Below, piece after piece: positions 54,570 through 64,000 of a DNA stretch of 64,000 bases; the first letter of the stretch is position 1, and every line of letters begins with the position of its first letter. Location of the stretch: the NCBI GenBank assembly GCA_947500525.1, contig CANMSH010000001.1, positions 496,001-560,000 of the forward strand, written 5' to 3'. This stretch comes from an uncultured Flavobacteriaceae bacterium (lineage in GTDB: Bacteria > Bacteroidota > Bacteroidia > Flavobacteriales > Flavobacteriaceae). The notes beneath the pieces are model-generated. The model ran no database searches, was not told where the DNA came from, and was given only the letters and a program-made list of their open reading frames with translations. The translations under genes were made by a program, and so were the position numbers.

Positions 54570-56996
54570 ATGTTAAGAAATTATTTCAAAATAGCGTGGA
54601 GAAGTCTTCAAAAAAATAAGTTGCAAACAGGCATAAATTTACTAGGACTATCAGTAGGCACAATATGTTGTCTGAGTATATTGATATACGTCTTTGGGCA
54701 ATTTGGTTATGATGATCATCATCAAGATGCTGAAGCATTGTATAGAGTGAGAACAGTGATTACAGATCCAAGTTCGCCAGAGTTCAATGCAGGTTCTAGT
54801 GGACCGCCAATCGCTTTTGCCATGAAGGAAGATTTTCCTGAAGTAATTGAAGCTACTCGTTTAGTATATCTTGGTGAAGGTACCGAAAATCTTATCCGTG
54901 CAAGCGATAGCAATACCGGGTTTTATGAACCTCGTGGTTATTTAGCTGATGCTACTGTCTTTACTATTTTCACTTATGATTTTATTGAAGGTAACCCGAA
55001 AAGTGCCTTAGAAAAACCTAATACTGTTGTATTGTCCTCATCTTTAGCGACCAAACTTTTCGGAAATGTACCAGTATTAAACAAAACAATTATTTCGGGT
55101 AGTGGAGAACAAGAATTATCATTAACAATTACAGGTGTTTTTGATGATTCTAATCTAGAGAAGTCACATCTAAATCCAAATTATTTTGTGACGATGAACA
55201 CGCCCGGTTTAGGTGAGTTTGTGAGAACAGAACAGAATTTTGCTACTCAAAACTTTATTTATAGCTATGTAAAGTTGAATTCACCAGAAAACGCGTCCTT
55301 AGTTCAAGATAAATTACCAGCCTTTTTAGAAGCCAGGGGTTCAAAAGACTTTGCAAAATTAAATTTCAAAAAACAATTATTTCTGCAACCAGTGAGCGAT
55401 ATTCATTTACACTCTAAAGGAATATCGCGGCAAATAGGCACTGTTTCTGATATAAATTACCTTTATTTATTAATTACATTGGCTTTGTTTATTCAGTTAG
55501 TGGCTTGTGTAAACTTTATTAATTTAAGTACCGCTAGAGCGAATAAAAGAGCCAAAGAGATAGGTGTGCGTAAAACAATTGGTGCCGATAAGAAATCATT
55601 AATTGGGCAATTTTTAGGAGAATCGGTTTTATTATCAATGATTGCTACCTTAGTTAGCATTCCTGTAACTGCGCTCTTGTTACCATTAGTCAATCAATTG
55701 ACACAAGGCAACGCAAGTTATGGAGCAATTTTCGATTGGAGAGTGCTACTCACTTTACTGTTAATTGGCCTCATAACAGGTCTGATTGCTGGGATATATC
55801 CGGCACTAGTGTTGTCTTCAATCAAGCCAATGCGGGTATTAAAAGGGACCATGTATACAAACTCTTCTAGTACTTTGCTTCGTAAAGGATTAGTGGTTTT
55901 TCAATTTGTGATTTCTATCGGATTAATAGCAACAGTTACCATAATTACAAAACAAGTACGTTTTGCCCAAAATAAAGATATGGGCTTCAGTAAGGAGAAC
56001 CTAATTGCGGTTCGTTTAGGTACCGCAGAAGCCTATAATCAGTATGATGCTTTGAAAACGAATATGACTAAGATTTCTGGCGTTAAGTCGGTATCTGCAT
56101 GTAATATTTTTCCGTCACAATTGCTGAGAAGTGATGTTGGAGCTTATTTAGAAGGTGCTGACCCAACGAAACCAGCCTTGGTCAAAGTAAATGGTATTCA
56201 TACCGATTACTTAGAAACATCAGATATAAAACTGCTTGCGGGCAGAACATTAAAAAGTAGAGATTCCTCGAGAGTATTGGTGAATAAAGCAACGATTGAC
56301 GGATTCAATATCAATATTGAAGATGCTATTGGTACTAAAATCTTGTTTTCTACAGGAGGTGGTGTCAATACTGTAGAAATTGCTGGGGTGACCAAAGATT
56401 TTAATTATGCTTCATTAAAAGAAGAAGTAGAGCCACTAATGTTGTATTTAGACTATACCCCAGATTGGTTATTGGTAAAGACTTCGACCTCAGATTTTGA
56501 AAACATTTTGGCGCAAATGGAAATGACTTGGAAGGAAACAAATAAAACAACCCCCTTCGTATATAATTTTGTAGATAAAGAAACCGAAAAACTTATTGCT
56601 GAAGAAAAACGTTTGGCTAGTATTTCGGTGATATTTACTTCACTAGCTATTCTTATAAGTTGCTTAGGTTTGTTTGGTTTGATCTCATTTATGGCCGAAC
56701 AAAAGAAAAAAGAAATCGGTATACGAAAAGTATTGGGAGCTAGTGTGAGTACGGTAATGAAGATGCTGACCAAAGATTTTATCCTTTTAATCATCATTGC
56801 ATTTGCAATTGCTTCTCCGTTGGCCTTTTACCTCATGGAAAATTGGTTACAAGATTATACATATCGAATTTCAATTAGTTGGTGGGTTTTTGTAGTAGCT
56901 GGTAGTATTACCACCATTATTACTTTGGTGACCGTGAGTACTCAAGCAATGAAGGCTGCAACTGCTAATCCTGTAAATTCACTAAGAACAGAATAA
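54570..56996 (+). CDS. FtsX/MacB-type ABC permease 2
   Basis: An 808-residue paralogue of the preceding permease, with the same double layout: NYFKIAWRSLQKNKLQTGINLLGLSVG at the start, coupling loop AKEIGVRKTIGADKKSL in the first half and KKEIGIRKVLGASVSTVM in the second, ending NPVNSLRTE. The periplasmic domains differ strongly from copy 1 (for instance the opening HHQDAEALYRVRTVITDP), so paralogues may recognise different partners. It starts 29 nt after copy 1 in the same transcript. Confidence 0.9.
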   Translation: MLRNYFKIAWRSLQKNKLQTGINLLGLSVGTICCLSILIYVFGQFGYDDHHQDAEALYRVRTVITDPSSPEFNAGSSGPPIAFAMKEDFPEVIEATRLVYLGEGTENLIRASDSNTGFYEPRGYLADATVFTIFTYDFIEGNPKSALEKPNTVVLSSSLATKLFGNVPVLNKTIISGSGEQELSLTITGVFDDSNLEKSHLNPNYFVTMNTPGLGEFVRTEQNFATQNFIYSYVKLNSPENASLVQDKLPAFLEARGSKDFAKLNFKKQLFLQPVSDIHLHSKGISRQIGTVSDINYLYLLITLALFIQLVACVNFINLSTARANKRAKEIGVRKTIGADKKSLIGQFLGESVLLSMIATLVSIPVTALLLPLVNQLTQGNASYGAIFDWRVLLTLLLIGLITGLIAGIYPALVLSSIKPMRVLKGTMYTNSSSTLLRKGLVVFQFVISIGLIATVTIITKQVRFAQNKDMGFSKENLIAVRLGTAEAYNQYDALKTNMTKISGVKSVSACNIFPSQLLRSDVGAYLEGADPTKPALVKVNGIHTDYLETSDIKLLAGRTLKSRDSSRVLVNKATIDGFNINIEDAIGTKILFSTGGGVNTVEIAGVTKDFNYASLKEEVEPLMLYLDYTPDWLLVKTSTSDFENILAQMEMTWKETNKTTPFVYNFVDKETEKLIAEEKRLASISVIFTSLAILISCLGLFGLISFMAEQKKKEIGIRKVLGASVSTVMKMLTKDFILLIIIAFAIASPLAFYLMENWLQDYTYRISISWWVFVVAGSITTIITLVTVSTQAMKAATANPVNSLRTE

Positions 56997-57008
56997 AAAC
57001 GAACGGTT

Positions 57009-59426
57009 ATGATCAGAAATTATTTTAAAATAGCTTTACGAAACCTTTGGAAGAATAGAACATTTACTGGGCTCAATATCGTGGGGCTTACCGCGGCCTT
57101 TGGGATTGCTATATTGCTTGCTATTTTTTCAGTGTTTCAGCTTTCCTTTGATCGTTTTCATGAACAAGCAAATCATCTGTATCAAGTTTATTCAGAAGAT
57201 AGTTCACTTGAAGGGATCGAAGCCAATACCACTAAATCAGAACCTTTTGCGGCAGCCTTACAAAACGAAATTTCGGGTGTAGAGAAAATAACTAGATATA
57301 ACGGGTCAGGTGTACTATTGAGTTATCAAGAAAAAGAACTTCGTATGAATGGGGCTTATGTTGATCCAGATTTTTTCGATATGTTTAGCTTTCCTATCAT
57401 TAAAGGTGACAGCAAAAATCCGATTGGGTCTGAATCATCTATTGCCATTACGGAAATTGCTGCAATGCGAATATTTGGAGAAGAAAATGCCATTGGACAA
57501 ACGGTCACTATTTTAAGAGATGGGATAGAAGTTCCGTTCACTGTTTCTGCCATTGTAAAGGATTTTCCTAATACAAGTTCCATAAGTTTTGACGTAGTAC
57601 TTAACTTTAAAAGTCAAAGAAAACATGCTTATGAGCGAACCATCGGTCGATGGGATATTGAGAACCATAATGTGTATATGAAACTTTCTGCAGGAATAGC
57701 ATCCACTCAATTTGAAAAAAACACAAAAGACTTTACAGAACTTCATTATAAAGATGAAATTGAGAGCGCAAAGAGAGATGGAGTCCAACCAAACTCTGAA
57801 GGTAATTATAGACAAATAAAGTTATTGCCATTAACAGATGTTTCGTTTGCAAATTTCAATCAAGGTTCCGTAACAGTAAATCGAACCATGCCATATTTGG
57901 TGCTAGGTATTGCACTTTTAATTTTATTCATAGCCTGTGTTAATTTTATCAATATGAGTGTTGCCAAAAGTGCACAGAGATTACGAGAGATAGGAATGCG
58001 TAAAACCCTTGGAGCGAATAAAAAACAATTGTTCTTTCAATTCTGGGGAGAAAGTATTTTAGTCTTCTTAATGTCCACAGGTTTGGGAGTTTTAATGGCT
58101 ACTCTTTTATTACCATCGTTTCAAACCTTGTTTAGAACACAGGCTTCGTTTGAAATACTATTAAATCCATCCTTAATGCTGCTATTGATAGTAAGTATCG
58201 TGAGTATTACACTTGTTGCTGGAGGTTATCCTGCATTCTTAATGAGTCGTTTAGGTACTATTCAAAGCTTAAAAGGAAAACTTGAAACCAACGGAAAAAA
58301 TAGATTACGCAACAGTTTGATGGTAGTACAGTTTAGCATTGCCATATTGCTTATTAGTGGTACACTGGTACTATGGAATCAAGTTGACTTTATGCGTACA
58401 AAAGACCTGGGTTTCAATAAGGAGCAGGTGATCGCTTTTCCGCTTAACGGAAAACGAAATGACCAACAAGCTCTAAAATTATTGAGAGACGCTCTTCAGG
58501 ACAAAGCAAATATCGTAAGTGTTTCGGCTTCGAATAATATTTTAGGAATTGGTAAGGACGGAGGCCGTTCTACAAGTGTTTTAGGATTTGATTACAAAGG
58601 GCGTGGTATAGAAACACATATGTTAGTCGTTGATTCAGATTATATTAAAACTCTAGACTTGAGCCTTATTGAGGGAAGGCCTTTTCGAAAGAATCTAGCA
58701 AGTGATAGCCTTTCTGTTATTATAAATGAATCTATGGCAAAAAAATTGAATGAAAAGGAACTATTGGCGGCTAAAATAAATCTTGATGAAAAGTCTTTCT
58801 CTATTGTCGGAGTCGTGAAGAATTTTAATTTTCAAGAGCTCGACCAACATATTGCACCCATGACATTGTTTGCCCTTCCAAATTGGAATTTACGTAATGT
58901 TTATGTAAAGGTCACATCACAAAATTTAGAACAGTCATACAGCGATGTAAAAGCTGCTTGGAATATTATTGAACCAAATGCTGAATTTCAAGGTTCTTTT
59001 TTAAACGAAAATATTGACCGCACGCTCCGCAAAGAGCGCACTATGATAACCATGATTGGTAGTGGTTCTATTTTGGCCATTGTATTAAGTTGTATTGGGC
59101 TATTTGCAATGTCAATGCTTATTGTGTCTCAACGTAGAAAAGAAATTGGAGTTCGCAAGATTGTTGGGGCAAGTGTTTCGGCAATTACCGTGCTCCTTAC
59201 TAAAGATTTTTTGAAATTGGTGATGATCGCTTTTCTAATTGCCACTCCAATTGCATGGTGGACAATGAACAAATGGTTGCAAAACTATGTTTACCGTATT
59301 GATTTAGAGCTATGGATGTTTCTAATGGCTGGCGGAATCTCAATCTTGATCGCCATGTTAACAATAGCAGGAAAAACGATCAAGGCTGCAACTTCAAATC
59401 CAGTGAAATCTCTAAGAACAGAATAA
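57009..59426 (+). CDS. FtsX/MacB-type ABC permease 3
   Basis: An 805-residue member of the same tandem family: NYFKIALRNLWKNRTFTGLNIVGL at the N-terminus, LREIGMRKTLGANKKQLFFQFWGES in the first coupling loop, RKEIGVRKIVGASVSAITVLL in the second, and NPVKSLRTE at the end. The helix 1 segment continues FGIAILLAIFSVFQLSFDRFH. It starts 12 nt after copy 2. Order and topology match the other copies, so it most likely shares the single ATPase. Confidence 0.9.
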   Translation: MIRNYFKIALRNLWKNRTFTGLNIVGLTAAFGIAILLAIFSVFQLSFDRFHEQANHLYQVYSEDSSLEGIEANTTKSEPFAAALQNEISGVEKITRYNGSGVLLSYQEKELRMNGAYVDPDFFDMFSFPIIKGDSKNPIGSESSIAITEIAAMRIFGEENAIGQTVTILRDGIEVPFTVSAIVKDFPNTSSISFDVVLNFKSQRKHAYERTIGRWDIENHNVYMKLSAGIASTQFEKNTKDFTELHYKDEIESAKRDGVQPNSEGNYRQIKLLPLTDVSFANFNQGSVTVNRTMPYLVLGIALLILFIACVNFINMSVAKSAQRLREIGMRKTLGANKKQLFFQFWGESILVFLMSTGLGVLMATLLLPSFQTLFRTQASFEILLNPSLMLLLIVSIVSITLVAGGYPAFLMSRLGTIQSLKGKLETNGKNRLRNSLMVVQFSIAILLISGTLVLWNQVDFMRTKDLGFNKEQVIAFPLNGKRNDQQALKLLRDALQDKANIVSVSASNNILGIGKDGGRSTSVLGFDYKGRGIETHMLVVDSDYIKTLDLSLIEGRPFRKNLASDSLSVIINESMAKKLNEKELLAAKINLDEKSFSIVGVVKNFNFQELDQHIAPMTLFALPNWNLRNVYVKVTSQNLEQSYSDVKAAWNIIEPNAEFQGSFLNENIDRTLRKERTMITMIGSGSILAIVLSCIGLFAMSMLIVSQRRKEIGVRKIVGASVSAITVLLTKDFLKLVMIAFLIATPIAWWTMNKWLQNYVYRIDLELWMFLMAGGISILIAMLTIAGKTIKAATSNPVKSLRTE

Positions 59427-59439
59427 AAAATTATGAGTT

Positions 59440-61887
59440 ATGATTAGAAATTATTTTAAAATAGCTTGGAGAAACATAATGAAACATAAAGTGTTTTCAT
59501 TAATAAATGTGGTTGGCTTAACTATTGGTCTGAGCGCTTCTTTCGTAATAGGGTTGATGATTTATTATGATGCAACTTTTGATACTTTTCATAAGGATGG
59601 TGATCGTATTTATAGAATCGTTTCTGATTTTTACAGCCCCGAAGAAACTTCCCACAATTCAGGAGTAACGGTAGCGTTAGAGGATGCCATAGAAGAAAAT
59701 TCTAATTTTGAAACAGTGGCTGGGTTTTACATAGAAAGACCAAGTAGCGTTGAAAATAAGGAAGCAGACATAAATTTAAAATGGCCAAAAAATGTTGTTT
59801 TCACAAACAAAGATTATTTCGATATTTTCGAGTATAATTTTTTAGCGGGTAATAGAGAAACGGCATTATCGAATCCTAAAAATGTTATTTTAACACAATC
59901 TAGAGCCGCACAATACTTTCCAAAACTTAGCCCAGAAGCAATTATAGGTAAGACATTAGTATATAATGATACCTTAAATATTAAAGTAACCGCAATTGTT
60001 GAAAATTTAAACGAAAGAACCGATTTAGTTTTTGAGGAATTTATATCAAGTCCGACGCTTCTAAATACAAGAGTTAGAGGTGAGTTCTTAAATAAAAATT
60101 GGAATTCAACTTCGGATGTTTCTCAGTTATTTGTGAAGGTAAATTCTGCAGCTAAATTCACGAGTATACAAAAGACTTTAGATGCATTAGCGGATAAACA
60201 CTTAGATAAATATTCTCGAAATCATGCACAATCTAGAAGATTTAAGTTACAACCATTAGCCGATATCCACTTTAATGAAGACTACGGTATTTATAATTGG
60301 GATCAAGGGCAAGCGAGCAAATCATTACTGATTAATTTAGGATTGGTGGCTATCTTCTTATTGATTTTAGGGTGTATTAACTTTATCAATTTAAATACGG
60401 CCCAAGCTTCACAACGTGCCAAGGAAATTGGAATTCGTAAAACATTAGGCAGCTCGCGCAAACAGTTAATCATTCAGTTCATGGGTGAAACATTATTGTT
60501 AGTATTGTTTTCGGCAGTACTGTCATTATTACTTTCAAAATATTTAATTGATGCCTTTTCAGATTTCGTTCCAGAAGGCTTGAATATTTACCTTTTTATG
60601 TCACCTCTTATTATTGTAAGTCTTGTGTTATTAGTCTTAATTGTGACGTTTTTATCAGGTTTTTATCCTGCTTTAGTTTTGTCAAAATTTAATACTATTT
60701 CGGTATTAAAGAATCATCTATCAGTTGGCCAAAAGAAAGTAAAACTGAGAAAATTTTTAACAGTATTTCAATTTACCATAGCACAAGTGTTCATTATTGC
60801 CACACTATTAGTAGGAAAGCAAATCAATTTTCTGCTAAGTAAAGATATGGGCTTTAAGACCGATGCTGTGGTATCCGTTTATAGCCCAAGAAGTGAACAA
60901 GAATTAGAGAAGAAAGAACGCCTTCTTCAAAAACTTAAAACAATACCGCAGATTAAACAGTTGAGCTTAGGAGGTGCACCTCCAGCATCATTTTCTTCAA
61001 ACACATCTACCACAACATTCAAGAATGGAGAAAAAGAAGTACAATCGGACTTGCAATTTATTTTTGGAGATACTGATTATCCAGCGCTTTACGAATTAAA
61101 ATTATTGGCGGGAAGAGTTCATCTAAATGACACAATTAAAGAGTTAGTTATAAATGAGGCCGCCAGAAAAGTCTATGGATTTAAAACACCCGAAGAAGCT
61201 TTAGGAAAATTGATAGATTTTGGAGATTACAAAGTTCCAATTGTTGGTGTGATGGCTGATTTTCATCAACGCTCTTTAAAATCGAATATCAAGCCTATGG
61301 CGATGCGTGGTGATTGGAGTAGACCAGATTTTAGCAGATTTAGAAGTATACACATTGCATTTCAAAATAATAGTAAAGATGATTTAAAATCTACCTTGTC
61401 AAAAATAGAATCGGCCTATGGTGAGGTTTATACAGAGATCGAAGATTATCGTTTAAATTTTATGGATGAAACCATAGCAAGGTTTTATAATCGAGAAAAA
61501 AAAGTTTCTAAATTATTGAATTGGGCTACTGGCTTATCAATTTTAATAAGTTGTTTAGGCCTATTAGGACTTGTAATTTATACAACAAATCGAAGGATAA
61601 AAGAAATTGGTGTCAGAAAAGTACTCGGAGCTTCTCTTTTTGAGATTAACACATTATTATGTAAAGAATTTTTAGTGCTCGTAGCTATTGCTTTTATTAT
61701 TGCATCACCATTGGCATGGTACGGTATTAATAATTGGTTACAGAATTTTGCTTTTAAATCGGGGATGAGTATTTGGATATTTATTGTAAGTGGAGTCGCA
61801 ATGATTTTCTTCGCTTTGCTGGTTATAAGTATTAAAACGCTTCAGGCAGCAAACACCAATCCTGTAAACTCATTAAGGTCAGAATAA
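59440..61887 (+). CDS. FtsX/MacB-type ABC permease 4
   Basis: An 815-residue copy, last of the first transcript. It begins NYFKIAWRNIMKHKVFSLINVVGLTIGL, carries AKEIGIRKTLGSSRKQLIIQF in the first coupling loop and IKEIGVRKVLGASLFEINTLL in the second, and ends NPVNSLRSE. The second periplasmic domain is charge-rich. It starts 13 nt after copy 3. No terminator follows; 11 nt later the activator sites of the fifth permease begin. Confidence 0.9.
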   Translation: MIRNYFKIAWRNIMKHKVFSLINVVGLTIGLSASFVIGLMIYYDATFDTFHKDGDRIYRIVSDFYSPEETSHNSGVTVALEDAIEENSNFETVAGFYIERPSSVENKEADINLKWPKNVVFTNKDYFDIFEYNFLAGNRETALSNPKNVILTQSRAAQYFPKLSPEAIIGKTLVYNDTLNIKVTAIVENLNERTDLVFEEFISSPTLLNTRVRGEFLNKNWNSTSDVSQLFVKVNSAAKFTSIQKTLDALADKHLDKYSRNHAQSRRFKLQPLADIHFNEDYGIYNWDQGQASKSLLINLGLVAIFLLILGCINFINLNTAQASQRAKEIGIRKTLGSSRKQLIIQFMGETLLLVLFSAVLSLLLSKYLIDAFSDFVPEGLNIYLFMSPLIIVSLVLLVLIVTFLSGFYPALVLSKFNTISVLKNHLSVGQKKVKLRKFLTVFQFTIAQVFIIATLLVGKQINFLLSKDMGFKTDAVVSVYSPRSEQELEKKERLLQKLKTIPQIKQLSLGGAPPASFSSNTSTTTFKNGEKEVQSDLQFIFGDTDYPALYELKLLAGRVHLNDTIKELVINEAARKVYGFKTPEEALGKLIDFGDYKVPIVGVMADFHQRSLKSNIKPMAMRGDWSRPDFSRFRSIHIAFQNNSKDDLKSTLSKIESAYGEVYTEIEDYRLNFMDETIARFYNREKKVSKLLNWATGLSILISCLGLLGLVIYTTNRRIKEIGVRKVLGASLFEINTLLCKEFLVLVAIAFIIASPLAWYGINNWLQNFAFKSGMSIWIFIVSGVAMIFFALLVISIKTLQAANTNPVNSLRSE

Positions 61888-61898
61888 AATAATTTTAA

Positions 61899-61942
61899 AG
61901 TGTTCGATTGTGAACAAGTACTGTATCGAAACCGAACACTTT
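61899..61942 (+). promoter_or_regulatory. Paired upstream activator sites, fifth permease
   Basis: TGTTC-N6-GAACA (61901-61916) is a perfect inverted repeat; TGTATCGAAACCGAACACT follows from 61922. The right copy is near-identical to the right copy at 49996, and both lie exactly 69 nt before the TTGG of their promoter. Confidence 0.65.
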
Positions 61943-61990
61943 CCACTTAAATATTTAATTTAAATCACTCTAAATCAAACAACTAAATGT

Positions 61991-62006
61991 TTGGCATCAT
62001 CTTAAC
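61991..62006 (+). promoter_or_regulatory. Sigma-54-like promoter, fifth permease
   Basis: TTGGCATCATCTTAAC repeats the promoter at 50065 with one change (G to A) in the -12 half. The predicted start is near 62018, 23 nt before the ATG at 62041. Confidence 0.6.
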
Positions 62007-62040
62007 TATATAAATTGTATCCAATAATAAAGAAAGAATC

Positions 62041-64000
62041 ATGATTATAAATTATATCAAAATAGCTTTTCGCAGTTTACTAAAAAATAAAGGGTACAGC
62101 TTCCTAAATATTTTTGGATTAGCAATAGGAATTACATGCGCGAGTTTAATCTTTCTATGGGTAGAAGATGAGATAAGCTTTAATCAAGATTTCGCAAATC
62201 AAGAAAATATTTATTATGTGCCAACCAACCAAAACTATGAAGGAGAGTGGCGCACATTTTACTCAACACCTGGACCATTGGCACAGGACATGAAGAACGA
62301 TATTCCGGGAATTGAAAAAGCAACACGTTCAAGTCTTGAAGAACGATTATTTGCAGTAGGAGATAATACAATAAATAGAAGTGGACGCTTTGCAGATAAA
62401 GATTTCCTGGATATTTTTAGTTTACAATTTATTGAAGGAAACAGAGAGGAAGCCTTTAAGAATCCTGAAGCCATTATTTTATCTGAAAAACTAGCAAAAG
62501 AACTTTTTGGAGATAGTAAAAAGGCATTGGGTAAAACACTAAAAATGAGTAATAGAGATAGTTACTTAGTTAGTGGTGTTATGCAAAACCTTCCTAAAAA
62601 CGTATCATTTCCGTTTGAATGGATAGCTCCATTTGAGCGTTATAGAGATGGAGCAGAATGGATGACAGAATATGGCAATAATTTTTCAGATACTTTTATT
62701 GAGTTATCACCAGAAGCTAATTTTGAAACGGTCGATACCCAAGTAAGAAATTTAATAGCTACAAAGGAAGAAAACACCAGCGACTATGCCTTTTTACATG
62801 CAATGAAAGACTGGCATTTACGATCGAAATTTGAGGGAGGAAAAATAGTTGGTGGGCGTATTACTTACGTTAAATTATTCACTGCTATTGCCTTTATAAT
62901 TTTATTAATTGCGTGTATTAATTTTATGAACTTATCCACGGCTCGTAGCGAAAAAAGAGCGAATGAAGTGGGTGTTCGTAAAGCGATGGGATCCAGCCGA
63001 AAACGCCTTATTGCACAATTTATTTCAGAATCTTTAATACTAGCATTTATTGCTGCCACCTTAAGTGTGCTCTTATTGGCAATTTTATTACCGCAATTTA
63101 ACCTTATCATAGAAAAAGACTTACCGTTAGGATTATCTAATCCAATACACGTTATTGCCTTATTAGCAATAACCATTATTTGTGGACTTATTGCAGGTTT
63201 GTATCCTGCTTTTTACCTGTCGTCTTTTAAACCTGTAGAGGTTTTAAAAGGTCTTAAGGTGACAAGAGGATCAGTATCGTTTATTAGAAAAGGTTTGGTT
63301 GTTGGACAGTTTGCAATTTCCATAATATTTATAATTTCTACTATTCTAGTTTATCAACAAATTCAACATGCAAAAAATAGAGAATTAGGATACGATAAAG
63401 ATCAGTTATTATCAATGCGAATTGATCGTGGTTTTATTCCCAAATTCGACTTAGTTCAGCAAGAACTAATCAGAACAGGATCTGTACAAAATGCCACTTT
63501 ATGTAATTCTGAAATATTATCTGGAGGAAACAATGGTTCAGGATTTCAATGGAAAGGTGGAACCGATACTGAAGATGTTTTATTGTCTTTTAGAAATGTA
63601 ACACAAAGCTTTTTCGAAACAACAGGCATGGAAATAATTGATGGTAGGGGTTTTGGAAATAATGTAGAAGCTGATAGTATATACACTTTGGTATCTGAAT
63701 CCTTAGCAAAGATGATGGGGAGTGAAAATGAAAGTGTAATTGGAAAAACAATCACCAGAGGTGAAGATGTTTCCTTAGAAGTTATCGGTGTTGTAAAAGA
63801 TTACGTCTATGGAGATATGTACACCGCTAGCGACCCAGTATTATTTTTACATTACCCTCCATATGCCAGATATATGTTTATAAAAACAAAAGAAGGTGTC
63901 GCTGTAGATAAGGCACTTTCTGATATCGAAGGAATCTTAAAAAAACATAATCCAGCGTATCCATTTCAATATACCTTTGTAGATGACGCTTTTAATGAAA
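62041..64000 (+). CDS. FtsX/MacB-type ABC permease 5 (runs off the window)
   Basis: The first 653 codons are present and the end is beyond the window. It opens MIINYIKIAFRSLLKNKGYSFLNIFGLAIGI, has FTAIAFIILLIACINFMNLSTARSEKRANEVGVRKAMGSSRKRL in the first coupling loop region and enters the second periplasmic domain (FIRKGLVVGQFAISIIF). It resembles permease 1 more than 2-4 in the ATARSEKRA.. type loop (STARSEKRA in both). Unlike 1-4 it has its own sigma-54-like promoter, so it can be expressed apart from, or more than, the rest of the operon. Confidence 0.88.
   Translation, partial: MIINYIKIAFRSLLKNKGYSFLNIFGLAIGITCASLIFLWVEDEISFNQDFANQENIYYVPTNQNYEGEWRTFYSTPGPLAQDMKNDIPGIEKATRSSLEERLFAVGDNTINRSGRFADKDFLDIFSLQFIEGNREEAFKNPEAIILSEKLAKELFGDSKKALGKTLKMSNRDSYLVSGVMQNLPKNVSFPFEWIAPFERYRDGAEWMTEYGNNFSDTFIELSPEANFETVDTQVRNLIATKEENTSDYAFLHAMKDWHLRSKFEGGKIVGGRITYVKLFTAIAFIILLIACINFMNLSTARSEKRANEVGVRKAMGSSRKRLIAQFISESLILAFIAATLSVLLLAILLPQFNLIIEKDLPLGLSNPIHVIALLAITIICGLIAGLYPAFYLSSFKPVEVLKGLKVTRGSVSFIRKGLVVGQFAISIIFIISTILVYQQIQHAKNRELGYDKDQLLSMRIDRGFIPKFDLVQQELIRTGSVQNATLCNSEILSGGNNGSGFQWKGGTDTEDVLLSFRNVTQSFFETTGMEIIDGRGFGNNVEADSIYTLVSESLAKMMGSENESVIGKTITRGEDVSLEVIGVVKDYVYGDMYTASDPVLFLHYPPYARYMFIKTKEGVAVDKALSDIEGILKKHNPAYPFQYTFVDDAFNE

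Noticed and set aside
1..64000. CRISPR array, rRNA genes, insertion sequences or integrase genes
   Set aside because: No regular spaced repeats, rRNA motifs, transposase or recombinase motifs were seen on either strand.

Overview
The window looks like chromosomal DNA from a marine-type member of the Flavobacteriaceae (Bacteroidota). The support is the low GC content, several secreted proteins ending in type IX secretion (T9SS) sorting domains with a YPNP motif, a DUF4270-type lipoprotein, a class II HMG-CoA reductase, promoter motifs of the flavobacterial TAnnTTTG type, and few Shine-Dalgarno sequences. No species can be named from the sequence alone.

Layout. (1) 1-9265: the 3' part of a surface polysaccharide cluster on the plus strand: flippase tail, six glycosyltransferases, two polymerase/ligase-like membrane proteins and the initiating polyprenyl glycosylphosphotransferase, mostly with overlapping ends. 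(2) 9289-14799: purD, a MurG-like glycosyltransferase, a PhoR/PhoB-like two-component pair on the minus strand, a tiny T9SS-tailed secreted protein and a DnaQ-fold exonuclease. (3) 14819-28429: an ABC-F ATPase, a large secreted subtilisin-like protease, a fused dipeptide-type ABC ATPase, a thioredoxin-LysM protein, two tandem POT peptide transporters and a DPP IV-like S9 peptidase. Much of this region serves the breakdown and uptake of peptides. (4) 28609-41551: core metabolism: HMG-CoA reductase, superoxide dismutase, a flavoprotein, a GHMP kinase, an LPG-synthase-like membrane protein, panC, a one-domain glycogen-synthase-like protein, a DUF4270 lipoprotein, glmS, pth, rplY, prs and tRNA-Leu(CAA).

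(5) 41557-46990: a small candidate genomic island inserted at the 3' end of tRNA-Leu. A 27-nt copy of the tRNA 3' end (25 of 27 identical) lies 5.4 kb downstream, and a strong terminator follows that second copy. Between the copies is a compact four-gene operon: a secreted Sel1-repeat/T9SS protein, a 673-residue secreted protein whose C-terminus resembles polymorphic-toxin HNH-like nucleases, a 276-residue protein with two CxxC pairs that is a candidate immunity protein, and a small secreted protein. No integrase is visible. This is the best candidate for an undescribed system.

(6) 47224-64000: an NtrB/NtrC-like two-component system, transcribed away from an ABC export operon (membrane-fusion protein, one ATPase, four ~800-residue MacB/FtsX-type permeases, then a fifth running off the window). 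Two near-identical sigma-54-like promoters, each with paired upstream sites at the same spacing, lie before the fusion-protein gene and before the fifth permease. The adjacent regulator probably drives both.
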